From Halobacillus litoralis (GTDB lineage: Bacteria; Bacillota; Bacilli; Bacillales; Halobacillaceae): a stretch of DNA of 64,000 nucleotides. The stretch covers positions 310,001-374,000 of the forward strand of contig NZ_CP026118.1 in NCBI RefSeq assembly GCF_004101865.1, written 5' to 3'. The position numbers and the translations under genes were made by a program. Within the stretch, counting starts at the first letter, position 1. The number at the start of each line of letters is the position of its first letter. Shown here one piece after another: positions 8,725 through 17,988 of this stretch. The notes under the pieces are model-generated. The model saw only the letters and a program-made list of their open reading frames with translations. It made no database searches and was not told the DNA's origin.

Positions 8725-9174
8725 TCACCTATTCTGAAAATTTAAGTACTGTTGCATGGACAACTCGTCCATATGCTTATTTTCTTCACTCTTAACCCAG
8801 TTTTGGTATTTTAGATATTTATTTTCAATTAACGTTTCGTACTTCTTCACTTCTACGTGAGCTTCCGTCAATTTTGATTGGGATTGTTGCATTTTAACTC
8901 TTGCTTGCTGGACAGCAGGCTGAAGAGAATCTATTTTCTTTTCAAGGCGGGCGATATAGTTTTGATGCTGGATGAATGAGCCTGCTTGCACAGTTTTCTC
9001 TGAAAGCTTGCGGTTAAATTCGTGGACTGCGGTTTCTTTCTTCTTCAATGCGTCATATAACTGCTCAGCTTTCCTTTCAAAAATATCTACAGCTTCTTGA
9101 TGGAACAGCTGTTTTTCACGCTTTTCCTTGTCTCTTATATCTTTGATCTTTTCAAATGTTTGTATATCCGCCAA
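8725..9174 (-). CDS. fliJ: Flagellar export chaperone FliJ
   Basis: A 149-residue, almost entirely alpha-helical and highly charged protein with extended coiled coil (about residues 5-140), the FliJ hallmark. FliJ sits in the centre of the FliI hexamer like the gamma subunit of F1-ATPase and links the ATPase to the export gate. Primary sequence is weakly conserved, so the call relies on length, coiled-coil content and its place directly after fliI (14 bases apart). Confidence 0.87.
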   Translation of the reverse strand: MADIQTFEKIKDIRDKEKREKQLFHQEAVDIFERKAEQLYDALKKKETAVHEFNRKLSEKTVQAGSFIQHQNYIARLEKKIDSLQPAVQQARVKMQQSQSKLTEAHVEVKKYETLIENKYLKYQNWVKSEENKHMDELSMQQYLNFQNR

Positions 9175-9188
9175 GATTCAATTCCCTC

Positions 9189-10496
9189 CTAAACGAACAA
9201 TTCTTTCAAGTCTTCTACAGAACGTTCAAAACTCGATGGTTCATGAATACCCTGCTTAAGAAAACTTATGATAGAAGAATGATAATGGATGGCTTGATCT
9301 ATATCCCTGCTGGAGCCTTTCTTATATGCTCCTATTTGAATAAGTTCACTGTTTTCCTCATATGTGGCCAACAATGCACGCAGTCTTTCCGCCGATTCCA
9401 AGTGTTCTTCCGAAGCGATTTGCTTCATTACACGACTGATGGACCTTAAAATGTTGATGGCTGGGAATTGTCCCTGTTCCGCAAGTTTACGATCCAAAAC
9501 AAAGTGACCGTCAAGAATCCCCCGGACAGTGTCAGAAACAGGTTCATTCAAATCATCTCCATCTACCAGCACCGTGTAAAACGCTGTAATCGTCCCTTCC
9601 TTACTGGAACCCGTACGCTCAAGAAGTTTTGGTAACAATGCAAAAACGGAGGGAGTGTACCCTTTCGTCGTCGGAGGCTCTCCGGTTGCCAGCCCAATTT
9701 CACGTTGTGCCATTGCAAAGCGCGTCACTGAATCCATCATCAAGTTCACGTTATAGCCAAGATCCCGAAAATACTCACTGATCGCGGTTGCCGTGTAAGC
9801 ACCTTTCACCCGCATCAAGGCAGGTTGATCTGAAGTAGCTACAACTAAGATGGAATGTTTCAGCCCTTCTTCTCCGAGATCGTTTTCAATGAACTCCCGA
9901 ACTTCACGCCCGCGCTCACCGACCAGTGCGATCACATTCAAATCTGCAGAACTATTTCTGGCGATCATCCCCATCAGTGTACTTTTTCCGACTCCACTCC
10001 CGGCAAATATACCGACCCTCTGCCCTTTGCCGACAGATAAAAGTGAATCGATCGCCCGCACGCCTACTTGGATCGGTTCTTTGATTGGAGGCCGTGATAA
10101 CGGGTTTGGCGGGTTCTGTTCGGTCGGATACATTTTCAAACCACTTGGAAGATCGCTTCCATCAAGAGGGTGTCCTGTCGCATCTAGAATATTACCAATC
10201 AGACCGATTCCTACTTTGACTTTCAGCGGCTCACCGGTCGCTTCTACAAGGCTGCCAGGGCTTACGTCTCTCACTTCTTTATAGGGCATGAGAAGAATGT
10301 TCTCATTATTGAATCCGACAACTTCAGCAGCAATCGGTTCGGAGTTACCTGTAGGCGGGTGAATGTAGCAAAGGTCTCCAATGGAAGCTTCAGGCCCTTT
10401 CGATTCAACCATTAAACCTACAACCCGGTGTATTTTCCCAAAGCGCTTGAACGTGTCCGCTTGGTCGATGGCATTCAAATATGCCTGTTTATTCAT
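9189..10496 (-). CDS. fliI: Flagellar export ATPase FliI
   Basis: A 435-residue F1-beta-like ATPase that energises the flagellar type III export apparatus. The Walker A loop (AGSGVGKST, about residues 165-173), a Walker B segment (VNLMMDSVTRFAMAQREIG, about 239-257) and the FliI/YscN-type GYTPSVFALLPKLLERTG segment are intact. The start overlaps the last codons of fliH by eight bases, which suggests translational coupling with its regulator. Length equals that of the family. Confidence 0.96.
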   Translation of the reverse strand: MNKQAYLNAIDQADTFKRFGKIHRVVGLMVESKGPEASIGDLCYIHPPTGNSEPIAAEVVGFNNENILLMPYKEVRDVSPGSLVEATGEPLKVKVGIGLIGNILDATGHPLDGSDLPSGLKMYPTEQNPPNPLSRPPIKEPIQVGVRAIDSLLSVGKGQRVGIFAGSGVGKSTLMGMIARNSSADLNVIALVGERGREVREFIENDLGEEGLKHSILVVATSDQPALMRVKGAYTATAISEYFRDLGYNVNLMMDSVTRFAMAQREIGLATGEPPTTKGYTPSVFALLPKLLERTGSSKEGTITAFYTVLVDGDDLNEPVSDTVRGILDGHFVLDRKLAEQGQFPAINILRSISRVMKQIASEEHLESAERLRALLATYEENSELIQIGAYKKGSSRDIDQAIHYHSSIISFLKQGIHEPSSFERSVEDLKELFV

Positions 10497-11241
10497 GTCC
10501 TATCTCTCCATTAGCAAAATCCAATACTTTCTTTCGCAACTCAGTTAATTGGCTGTCAATACCAGCATCGACCCTTCCAAATGGTGATTCAATGAGACAA
10601 GAAAATGGGACTAGATCTTCGTCGGCGTATAAGGTCAATTGGGTTTTATGGCCGACCAGCCTTTTCAGTTCTTCCGTCTGGGAATGAACCGTTCCATATT
10701 GATCGGGATGGACATAAACCACGATTTCAGGCTGGTCTTGAACATCTTGGACGACTTTCTTTACAAGAGGCAAAAACATTTCAGGTGAATCTTCAAGCTG
10801 TTGGTGCAAAATTTTCCCTGAGCATTGAAGAGCAATTTCAGCTATTGTTTCTTCGCTGCTCTTTACGATGTTGTCGTGCCTTTCTTTGGCTTGCTCGATG
10901 ATTCCATTCGCTACTTTCAATTTATCAATGTAGGAATCATACCCATCTTTTTCCCCTTGCTGTACACCCTGGTCAAAACCATTTTGGTAAGCTTCATTTT
11001 GTAAATCCTGTTTTTCTGCTTCCCATGCCTGCTTCAATTCTTCAATTTCATTTTCTGCATTCTTTAAAAGTTGATCTCTTTTCAATTGAGCTGCTTCCAA
11101 TGCTGCTTCCGCTTCTTTTCGCTTCTCTTCCGTTTTCAGAAGATGGTGTTGTTCATTATTTTCGGCAGGAGATTCATCATTTGTGCGGATAGGTTTGATT
11201 TGAATCACCCTGCCGGATGTGTGATTAGACAATGATGTCAT
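10489..11241 (-). CDS. fliH: Flagellar export ATPase regulator FliH
   Basis: The 250-residue product is predicted to be helical with a long charged coiled coil (about residues 30-105) and a C-terminal domain resembling V-ATPase subunit E, as in FliH. FliH dimers bind FliI, hold its ATPase activity down and dock it to the C-ring. The open frame reaches 11283, but the ATG at 11239-11241 follows GGGGTGGAGGAG and overlaps the fliG end by 17 bases, as usual here, so it is preferred. Confidence 0.88.
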   Translation of the reverse strand: MTSLSNHTSGRVIQIKPIRTNDESPAENNEQHHLLKTEEKRKEAEAALEAAQLKRDQLLKNAENEIEELKQAWEAEKQDLQNEAYQNGFDQGVQQGEKDGYDSYIDKLKVANGIIEQAKERHDNIVKSSEETIAEIALQCSGKILHQQLEDSPEMFLPLVKKVVQDVQDQPEIVVYVHPDQYGTVHSQTEELKRLVGHKTQLTLYADEDLVPFSCLIESPFGRVDAGIDSQLTELRKKVLDFANGEIGHE

Positions 11242-12238
11242 CTCCTCCACCCCTTGCAATGACAATTTCACCAACATCTTCAAGCCTGCGAATCGTTGAT
11301 ACGACTCTAGTTTGAGCCTCTTCTACATCACGGAGACGTACAGGGCCCATAAATTCCATTTCCTCTTTGAACGTATCTGCCATCCGCTGCGACATATTAT
11401 TGAACACGATGTCTTTCACTTCTTCACTTGAGACTTTCAATGATAGGCGCAAGTCATCATTGTCGACATCACGGATGACACGTTGGATGGCCCGATCATC
11501 AAGGGCGACGATGTCTTCAAAGACAAACATCCGTTTCTTGATTTCTTCTGCGAGCTCAGGATCCTGGATTTCAAGAGAATCCAGAATGGTTCTTTCCGTA
11601 CTTCGGTCGACCCCGTTCAAGACTTCGACGACTGCTTGGATTCCGCCGGTTTCTGTATAATCCTGGGTAACGGTGGTCGATAATTTCTTTTCCAGTATTT
11701 GTTCTACTTGACTGATCACTTCAGGCGAAGTCGAATCCATTGTTGCGATCCTCCTGGCGATGTCTGCTTGTAATTCCTGAGGCAGTTCAGAGAGTATCTG
11801 CCCAGACTGTTCAGCATCTAAGTAGGAAAGCACAAGCGCTATCGTTTGCGGGTGTTCATTTTGAATGAAGTTCAAAATTTGGTTCGGATCTGCTTTACGA
11901 GCGAAATCAAACGGCTTCACCTGGAGTGAGGAAGTCAATCGGCCAATGATGTTGGAAGCCTCATCAGACCCTAATGCTTTCTCAAGGATGGTTTTGGCAT
12001 AGCCGATACCCCCTTGGGAAATATAGTCCTGGGCTAAGGCTATTTGGTGAAATTCATCCAGTATTTCATCTTTCTCTTGCGCATCGACTTTTTGTACAGA
12101 AGAGATTTCTAATGTTAACTGTTCGATCTCTTCTTCATCTAAATGTTTGTAAACTTGAGCTGCCACATCCGGCCCAAGAGAGATCAACAAAGCGGCTGCT
12201 TTCTGTTTGCCTGTCAACCCCGGTTTCTTCAAGGGCAT
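11225..12238 (-). CDS. fliG: Flagellar motor switch protein FliG
   Basis: FliG forms the upper C-ring and contacts the stators to generate torque. From the ATG at 12236-12238 (ribosome site AGAGGGGG) the product has 337 residues, the family length, starting MPLKKPGLTGKQKAAALLIS. The middle domain shows EHPQTIALVLSYL, and the C-terminal torque helix carries the charged cluster FVFEDIVALDDRAIQRVIRD. The open frame continues upstream to 12349 within fliF, but nothing supports that extension. Confidence 0.95.
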   Translation of the reverse strand: MPLKKPGLTGKQKAAALLISLGPDVAAQVYKHLDEEEIEQLTLEISSVQKVDAQEKDEILDEFHQIALAQDYISQGGIGYAKTILEKALGSDEASNIIGRLTSSLQVKPFDFARKADPNQILNFIQNEHPQTIALVLSYLDAEQSGQILSELPQELQADIARRIATMDSTSPEVISQVEQILEKKLSTTVTQDYTETGGIQAVVEVLNGVDRSTERTILDSLEIQDPELAEEIKKRMFVFEDIVALDDRAIQRVIRDVDNDDLRLSLKVSSEEVKDIVFNNMSQRMADTFKEEMEFMGPVRLRDVEEAQTRVVSTIRRLEDVGEIVIARGGGDDIIV

Positions 12239-12251
12239 AATAGGACCCCCT

Positions 12252-13853
12252 CTAATCTTCCGCAATCCATGATCGCAGTAATTTTGCAAAATCTTCCGGT
12301 TTTTCTTTCGCCATTTTTTCCAGCTGTTTTCGTTTGTGAGTCGATTCATCTTCTTTCTCTTCTATCTCAGGTACTTCACGCGGTTCAGGCGTTTCCTGGA
12401 TGCGTTCCTCGTACATGACATAGTCGTCTTCCTCATTGCCTCTCCTGCGGAACAACATCCAAACGAGAACAGCAATGATGAAGGCTAACAATCCCCCTAC
12501 TATATACATCCATAACGGAATGCCCGGATCAGAGTCTGGGAAGTCAGCTTTCCCATTGAATTCCTGAAAAACTATGGAAGCTTTCTCTTCTGGATTGACT
12601 TCTCCATAATCTCCATTAATAGAAGTAGTGATCATGGAATCGACAATCGATTGAATGCTTTCTTCAACCGTTTGTTGTTCTGCCGCTGTTAAATATTCGA
12701 CCTCACCATCTTCAGTCGTTCCTTTCGTATTATCCACAGCTACTTGAATACCTAAATCCCTCACCTTATAAGGGCTTTCCTCTATGTTCTTCTTAATCCG
12801 GTTGAATTCATTATTAATTGTTTCACGGTTCATCTCATAGTCGCCGTCGGAGCCGTTCTCACCTGCAGGGTAATTGGCGATATCTTCATCCCCAGCCCCC
12901 GGGACACCACCTTCCGGAATTCCGCCTTCATACGTTTCTTCAATACGTTCGACGCTGACAGGCAAACCTTCCATTGTGTCTGGATCGACAGGCTCGACTA
13001 GCTCTTCTACACGTTGTTCTTTCGTAAAATCAATATCAGCTGTCACGGTTGCAATGACTTTCTGCTGGCCGATCATCATGCCTAACATGCGTTGTAAACG
13101 CTGCTTGATATCTCTCTCAATATCCTGCTTTACATTTTGCTGGTATGTATAAGCATTCTCCCCGCCAGTGCTCGGAGAATCATTTATGTCAAAATAGTTG
13201 AAATTCTGGTCCATGATGACGATATTATCTTTAGAAAGATTTGGAACAGACTTAGAAGCTAGATTATAAAGAGCTTCGACTTGTTTATTTTCAATCTGAT
13301 GCCCCGGTTGGACATCCAATACAACCGACGCAGAGGCTTCTTGACCTGACTCAGAAGCGAAAATCTGTTCTTCAGGCATATTGATCATCACTTTTGCATC
13401 TTGAATGCCGCCAATCCCCTTCATTAGGTCGGCAAGTTCAGTCTGCATGGCATCGAGTTTAATGACATCAAATTCGTTATCCGTCATCCCCCACGAGGTA
13501 TTGTCACTGAAGAAGCCGTAATCAATAGAGCCACTGTTCGGAAGTCCGGCTGCAGCTAAATCTACAAGCAGCCCTTCCGCTTGTGTTTCAGGAACAAGAA
13601 TCGTCGTCCCACCCTGGTCCAACTCGTAAGTAATCCCCTTGGCATCAAGTTCGGTTTTGATTTGACCGATTTCCTGTAACGTCAAATCCCGATATAACGG
13701 CACCATTTTAGACCCTGAAGCAAAAATCCCTGTCAATGAAATAATGAGAATGATAGCAAGGGCCGTCCCTATGATCAGTCCTTTTTGCGACTTTTTTCGT
13801 TCTTTCCAAAAGGTAATTATTTTTTCTTTATATAATGATATTTTTTCTTTCAT
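12252..13853 (-). CDS. fliF: Flagellar MS-ring protein FliF
   Basis: The 533-residue product has an N-terminal transmembrane helix (about 21-43), the ring-building domains with RDLTLQEIGQIKTELD, a long periplasm-side segment with an acidic Gly/Glu-rich insertion (about 300-350), a second transmembrane helix (about 430-455) and a charged C-terminal FliG-binding tail. FliF is the base on which the rod, C-ring and export gate assemble. The start is the ATG at 13851-13853 behind TTTGGGGGCAACT; the seven-codon upstream extension lacks a ribosome site. Confidence 0.94.
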   Translation of the reverse strand: MKEKISLYKEKIITFWKERKKSQKGLIIGTALAIILIISLTGIFASGSKMVPLYRDLTLQEIGQIKTELDAKGITYELDQGGTTILVPETQAEGLLVDLAAAGLPNSGSIDYGFFSDNTSWGMTDNEFDVIKLDAMQTELADLMKGIGGIQDAKVMINMPEEQIFASESGQEASASVVLDVQPGHQIENKQVEALYNLASKSVPNLSKDNIVIMDQNFNYFDINDSPSTGGENAYTYQQNVKQDIERDIKQRLQRMLGMMIGQQKVIATVTADIDFTKEQRVEELVEPVDPDTMEGLPVSVERIEETYEGGIPEGGVPGAGDEDIANYPAGENGSDGDYEMNRETINNEFNRIKKNIEESPYKVRDLGIQVAVDNTKGTTEDGEVEYLTAAEQQTVEESIQSIVDSMITTSINGDYGEVNPEEKASIVFQEFNGKADFPDSDPGIPLWMYIVGGLLAFIIAVLVWMLFRRRGNEEDDYVMYEERIQETPEPREVPEIEEKEDESTHKRKQLEKMAKEKPEDFAKLLRSWIAED

Positions 13854-13915
13854 AGTTGCCCCCAAAAAAAGCACGACCTATGCGAATAGTTTAGTGCGGA
13901 TTATCCTTAGTTCAG

Positions 13916-14230
13916 TCAGACTTGCATACGCATGACTTCTTTATAGGCTTCGACCACTTTGCCTTGCATTTCTACTGCTGTCTGCATCGTAATACTAGCC
14001 TTTTGCGAAGTAATCATCACATCATGTAAATCATTGATTTCTCCACGCGCAAGAGCTTTCGTTTTGTCATTCGATGCTACCTGCGCATCGTTCACACCTT
14101 CTATGGCCTCTTTCAATTGTTTAGAAAAGGTAGCCTGGGCTTCTCCAGGTGTGACTTTCTGTTTCCACTGGGAACCGGAGGGCTGTACTGTTGCGGATTG
14201 GGAACCTGATACTGCGTTCAAATCTGGCAT
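13916..14230 (-). CDS. fliE: Flagellar hook-basal body protein FliE
   Basis: FliE links the MS-ring to the proximal rod. The roughly 104-residue product carries the C-terminal family signature DVMITSQKASITMQTAVEMQ followed by KVVEAYKEVMRMQV. It sits between flgC and fliF, the invariant order in Bacillus. Two in-frame ATGs lie near the start; the one at 14228-14230 is nine bases from AGGAG, the other only three, so the downstream one is chosen. Confidence 0.92.
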   Translation of the reverse strand: MPDLNAVSGSQSATVQPSGSQWKQKVTPGEAQATFSKQLKEAIEGVNDAQVASNDKTKALARGEINDLHDVMITSQKASITMQTAVEMQGKVVEAYKEVMRMQV

Positions 14231-14253
14231 AACCATACTCTCCTAACCTTTAA

Positions 14254-14706
14254 TTATCTTCCGATTTCTAATGCTTTCATAAGCATGCTTTTCGAAGCAT
14301 TCACTGAGGTCACATTCGCTTCATAAGAACGTGTGGCGCTCATCATATCCACCATTTCCTGCAATGGGTCAACATTCGGCACTTGGACATATCCATCTTC
14401 CCCTGCATCAGGATGGTTCGGGTTGAAGACCACTTTGAATGGCTCCTCGTCTTCTCTGATTTGTGTTGCTTCCACCCCTGAACCAGAAGAACCCTGTTGA
14501 GCAGCTTTATGTAAGAAGTTTTGAAAGTTATTTTCAACCGGTTGGAACACGACCATTTTGCGACGGTATGGTTCCCACTCACCATTTTCATTCAAGGTGG
14601 CCCTTGTGGAGTTGGCATTGGCTATATTCGAAGATGCGACATCCATTCTTAAACGCTGACTTGTCAAGGCACTTGCACTTGTATTCATGGAATGGAAAAT
14701 ACTCAT
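14254..14706 (-). CDS. flgC: Flagellar basal-body rod protein FlgC
   Basis: A 150-residue rod protein starting MSIFHSMNTSASALTSQRLRM with the SSNIANANSTR motif, and a C-terminal heptad region (NVDPLQEMVDMMSATRSYEAN) typical of axial proteins. With FlgB it forms the proximal rod. It is three bases downstream of flgB. Confidence 0.95.
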   Translation of the reverse strand: MSIFHSMNTSASALTSQRLRMDVASSNIANANSTRATLNENGEWEPYRRKMVVFQPVENNFQNFLHKAAQQGSSGSGVEATQIREDEEPFKVVFNPNHPDAGEDGYVQVPNVDPLQEMVDMMSATRSYEANVTSVNASKSMLMKALEIGR

Positions 14707-14709
14707 CGT

Positions 14710-15102
14710 CTAGTTCCCTCCTTTAATGACTGATTCCAAGCTGCGGAATTTACCGCTCATTCGATCGACAAGAGCCTGGTATTGGATTTGGTTTTGAGCT
14801 AATTCATTCATTTCTTTATCAATATCGACGTTGTTCCCATTGTGATTGTATGTAGTGTTGGATTTTGTGAAAGTTCGGTATGATTCAGAAGTATCAGGAC
14901 CGAATTGAAAGTGGCGCTCGTTTGTTCTTTTCGTTTGGAACGATGAACGTTCCTGTGCGAGCACATCTTTGAATGCCACATCTTTCGCCTTATACCCAGG
15001 CGTGTCAACATTGGCAATATTATTCGAAATAGCTCTGTTTTTTGCAGAAGAATAGTTTAAAGCATTCTCCAAGGTGGTAAATGTATCACTGAAGAGTTTC
15101 AT
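14710..15102 (-). CDS. flgB: Flagellar basal-body rod protein FlgB
   Basis: First gene of the fla/che operon. The 130-residue product shows the rod-protein N-terminal motif NRAISNNIANVDTPGYKAKDV and the C-terminal EMNELAQNQIQYQALVDRMS. It builds the proximal rod with FlgC. The ATG at 15100-15102 is chosen because GAGGTG lies five to six bases upstream; a GTG three codons earlier falls inside that ribosome site. Confidence 0.93.
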   Translation of the reverse strand: MKLFSDTFTTLENALNYSSAKNRAISNNIANVDTPGYKAKDVAFKDVLAQERSSFQTKRTNERHFQFGPDTSESYRTFTKSNTTYNHNGNNVDIDKEMNELAQNQIQYQALVDRMSGKFRSLESVIKGGN

Positions 15103-15441
15103 CGCCTTCACCTCGATTCGACATTATTCCATACTCACAGAGACAATTGTAAAAAAATTTGTATACTTGTGTCTATGTTTTATGACAGGTTTTTACGAGA
15201 GTATTGCAAACAGATCTAAAGGACCAGGACCATTAGAGCTATTTATTTGGCTTTTGTTGGAAATTGTCGTATTTTCAATTATAATAAACATTATTACACA
15301 CTTTCATGTCGAATAGTATTAATTTTTAGTCAAATAAAAAAACCCCTACTTTAGTAATTTAGAATAGGTTATTTTTTCCTGTGGGTGAATATTTGTGCTA
15401 CATAAGAAGTAGGATTAGACATAATGGGAGTTTTCACTAGA

Positions 15442-15480
15442 GGGTCATGTCCCCGGACATTTGGCCCCCTTTTTTTATTT
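15442..15480 (+). terminator. Terminator-like hairpin upstream of fla/che
   Basis: ATGTCC pairs with GGACAT, and an outer GGG pairs with CCC, followed on the plus strand by seven T and then ATTTT. No plus-strand gene lies upstream, so it might end a short untranslated transcript. Confidence 0.4.
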
Positions 15481-15536
15481 TAAACCCTGCAGTGATTTGT
15501 GCTTCTCATCGGTGCTTCACAATCACAACGATTGGA

Positions 15537-15565
15537 TCTATACAGCATAGTATTAAAACTGTTAA
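15537..15565 (-). promoter_or_regulatory. Candidate sigma-A promoter reading toward flgB
   Basis: On the minus strand a TTAACA-like -35 box and a TATAGA-like -10 box are separated by 17 bases. If real, it would give a leader of about 400 bases before flgB. Both boxes are imperfect. Confidence 0.35.
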
Positions 15566-15685
15566 GGGTTTTGCAGACTATTTCTATTATTGATGTGTCA
15601 GTGAAACTATCTCATTCTTTTTTAAGACCCCTCCTTCTCCATCGCAGACTATTACCAAGAGATTCTCAAAAAAAATTTCGAATAA

Positions 15686-15748
15686 AAAAAGTAGTCCAGT
15701 CAGAGGGTACAAGGAAAATTCTTGTCCTCTGAAACTGAACTACTTTTC
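15686..15748 (-). terminator. Terminator after codY
   Basis: A very long hairpin: AAAAGTAGT pairs with ACTACTTTT, and CAGAGG plus CAAG with CTTG plus CCTCTG, around a seven-base loop. A T-rich tail follows on both strands, and it lies 20 bases after the codY stop. It separates the xerC-hslVU-codY operon from fla/che. Confidence 0.85.
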
Positions 15749-15768
15749 TTATATACGGTGCAGACTTT

Positions 15769-16548
15769 TTAGTTGGTCCGAAGCTTTTGCAACTCTACCA
15801 GGAAGTTGTTGTTAAGAACTTTAATATAAGTCCCTTTCATTCCTAGAGAACGGGATTCAATAACTCCTGCGCTTTCCAGCTTACGCAGTGCATTGACGAT
15901 CACAGACCTTGTAATGCCTACACGGTCAGCGATTTTACTTGCTACAAGCAACCCTTCATTTCCTTCTAATTCTTCAAAGATATGCTCGATGGCTTCCAAT
16001 TCACTGTAGGATAGAGAGCTGATCGCCATTTGTACGACAGCTTTACTGCGGGCTTCCTGCTCAATTTCTTCTGTTTTTTCATGAAGTATTTCCATCCCAA
16101 CTACTGTTGCACCATATTCAGCAAGAAGCAGATCATCTTCATTGAAGGCACCGTTTAAACGGCTGAGAATCAATGTCCCCAAACGCTGTCCCCCGCCGAT
16201 AATAGGAACGATGGTTGTCAGTCCACTTTCAAACAGTTCACGATTTTCAACAGGGAACGCTGTATATTCGCTATTAATATCGATATCAGGGGTTGTTTCC
16301 TGGATGTTGAAAAGGTTTTGGGTGTACTCTTGTGGAAATTGACGCTCAGACAGCATCTCTTTCATGCGTTCATTTTCAATCTCCTGGTTGATCGCGAATC
16401 CAAGCAGCTTACCACGACGGCTTAATACGAATGTATTAGCCTCAATGACGTCTCTTAAAGTAGCGGACATGTCATTGAAGTCGACGGATTTCCCTGTAGT
16501 CTTTTGTAGCATGGCGTTGATTTTACGTGCACGATCTAATAAATTCAT
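15769..16548 (-). CDS. codY: GTP- and branched-chain-amino-acid-sensing repressor CodY
   Basis: A 259-residue global regulator of low-GC Gram-positives. The N-terminal GAF domain (about 1-155) binds isoleucine, leucine and valine; the C-terminal winged helix-turn-helix (about 185-245) has the highly conserved [20 protein letters not shown] recognition region. CodY represses stationary-phase genes, including motility genes in B. subtilis, when nutrients are plentiful. It is the last gene of the xerC-hslV-hslU-codY cluster and directly precedes fla/che, as in B. subtilis. Length and sequence are fully typical. Confidence 0.97.
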   Translation of the reverse strand: MNLLDRARKINAMLQKTTGKSVDFNDMSATLRDVIEANTFVLSRRGKLLGFAINQEIENERMKEMLSERQFPQEYTQNLFNIQETTPDIDINSEYTAFPVENRELFESGLTTIVPIIGGGQRLGTLILSRLNGAFNEDDLLLAEYGATVVGMEILHEKTEEIEQEARSKAVVQMAISSLSYSELEAIEHIFEELEGNEGLLVASKIADRVGITRSVIVNALRKLESAGVIESRSLGMKGTYIKVLNNNFLVELQKLRTN

Positions 16549-16576
16549 GTGTATTTCCTCCTTGTTGGTAAATAAA

Positions 16577-17974
16577 TTATAATATAAATCGACTTAAATC
16601 TTTGTTCTTGACAATAGATGATAGTTTGCTGTCTACGTATTGTGGTGTGATTTCTATTTTTTCCATCATCACGTCCGGAGCTTCAAATGAGAGGTCTTCT
16701 AACAATTTTTCTAAAATTGTATGCAACCTCCGCGCTCCGATATTATCCGTTTCCTGGTTCACTTCATGAGCGATTTCTGCAAGTCTAGTAATAGCATCGT
16801 CAGAAAATTCAACCTTTATACCTTCAATTTCAAGTAATGCCTTATATTGTTTCAAAAGAGCGTTGGATGGCTCTGTCAAAATGTTCCTGAAATCTTCAAC
16901 ACTCAATTTATTCAGCTCGACCCGGATCGGGAAGCGTCCTTGTAATTCTGGAATCAAATCAGATGGTTTTGCCATATGGAACGCACCCGCAGCAACGAAT
17001 AAAATATGATTGGTAGAAACAGGACCATATTTCGTTACGACCGTCGATCCTTCTACGATTGGAAGGATATCACGCTGTACACCTTCCCTGGAAACGTTAG
17101 CCTGGTTATCGCCTTTTGCAGCTACTTTGTCGATTTCATCGATGAAGATCATTCCTGACTGTTCTACTTTTGTAACAGCTTCCTGACCGACTTCGTCCAT
17201 ATCGACAAGTTTCCCTGCTTCTTCCTGTGTTAAAACTTTCCGTGCTTCTGAAACAGGCATTTTCCGCGTTTTCTTCTTTTTAGGCATGAATTGACTGAAA
17301 GCATCTTGCATATTCATCCCCATCTGTTCCATTCCGGAACCTTGCATCATATCAAACATAGAAGACTGGGATTCTTCCACTTCTATCGTCACGATACGGT
17401 CTTCTAACTCACCTAAGTCCAACTGCTGACGGATCCTGCTCCGGTTCTTCTCAATCTCTGTTTCTTCCTGCTCTTGATCCGCCTCGTTCTCCTCTTCATC
17501 ACTTTGGTTGAAAAGCATCCCGAATGGATTCTTGAAATTATTGTTCTCTTTTTTCTTAGATGGGACGAGAAGCTTTACTAAACGCTTATTCGCTTGTTCC
17601 TCTGCACGCTCTTTGACCGTCTCCATTTTTTCTTCTTTCACCATTCGGACGGCCATTTCTACAAGATCACGTACCATCGATTCTACGTCCCTGCCGACAT
17701 AACCGACTTCTGTGAATTTCGTCGCTTCCACTTTAACGAAAGGAGCACCGACCAATTTGGCTAATCTCCGGGCGATTTCTGTCTTTCCAACCCCGGTCGG
17801 CCCCATCATCAGAATGTTTTTCGGAACGATTTCATCTTTCAGATCATCTGTCAGCTGCATCCTTCGGTAACGGTTCCTCAAAGCGATCGCAACAGACCGT
17901 TTAGCGTTATTCTGCCCTATAATGTATTGATCGAGCTTTTCAACGATTTGTTTAGGCGTCAAATTCAATGACAT
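16577..17974 (-). CDS. hslU: ATP-dependent protease ATPase subunit HslU (ClpY)
   Basis: AAA+ unfoldase that feeds substrates to HslV. Walker A (GPTGVGKT, residues 58-65), Walker B ([11 protein letters not shown], near residue 260) and sensor/arginine-finger segments near the end ([10 protein letters not shown]) are intact. The intermediate domain (about 110-245) contains a charged insertion rich in Glu and Asn. At 465 residues it matches the Bacillus length. It begins 14 bases after hslV. Confidence 0.96.
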   Translation of the reverse strand: MSLNLTPKQIVEKLDQYIIGQNNAKRSVAIALRNRYRRMQLTDDLKDEIVPKNILMMGPTGVGKTEIARRLAKLVGAPFVKVEATKFTEVGYVGRDVESMVRDLVEMAVRMVKEEKMETVKERAEEQANKRLVKLLVPSKKKENNNFKNPFGMLFNQSDEEENEADQEQEETEIEKNRSRIRQQLDLGELEDRIVTIEVEESQSSMFDMMQGSGMEQMGMNMQDAFSQFMPKKKKTRKMPVSEARKVLTQEEAGKLVDMDEVGQEAVTKVEQSGMIFIDEIDKVAAKGDNQANVSREGVQRDILPIVEGSTVVTKYGPVSTNHILFVAAGAFHMAKPSDLIPELQGRFPIRVELNKLSVEDFRNILTEPSNALLKQYKALLEIEGIKVEFSDDAITRLAEIAHEVNQETDNIGARRLHTILEKLLEDLSFEAPDVMMEKIEITPQYVDSKLSSIVKNKDLSRFIL

Positions 17975-17988
17975 TCATTTATGCCCCC

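Larger units (their letters stand above)
15112..15685. other. Gene-free region between flgB and codY
   Basis: About 570 bases with no convincing gene. It should contain the fla/che promoter. I see two terminator-like hairpins (15341-15370 and 15442-15480, the second with a T-run on the plus strand) and one candidate minus-strand promoter (15537-15565). I could not find a convincing sigma-D promoter. Several short open frames here lack ribosome sites. Confidence 0.6.

Noticed and set aside
15074..15316. Plus-strand 80-residue open frame ending in a hydrophobic stretch
   Set aside because: No ribosome site before any of its start codons; it overlaps the flgB start, and its hydrophobicity follows from AT-rich leader sequence. 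A promoter-like GAGACA/TATACT pair nearby was too weak to support it.
15112..15330. Sigma-D promoter for fla/che
   Set aside because: No TAAA plus GCCGATAA-like pair at proper spacing could be found on the minus strand.
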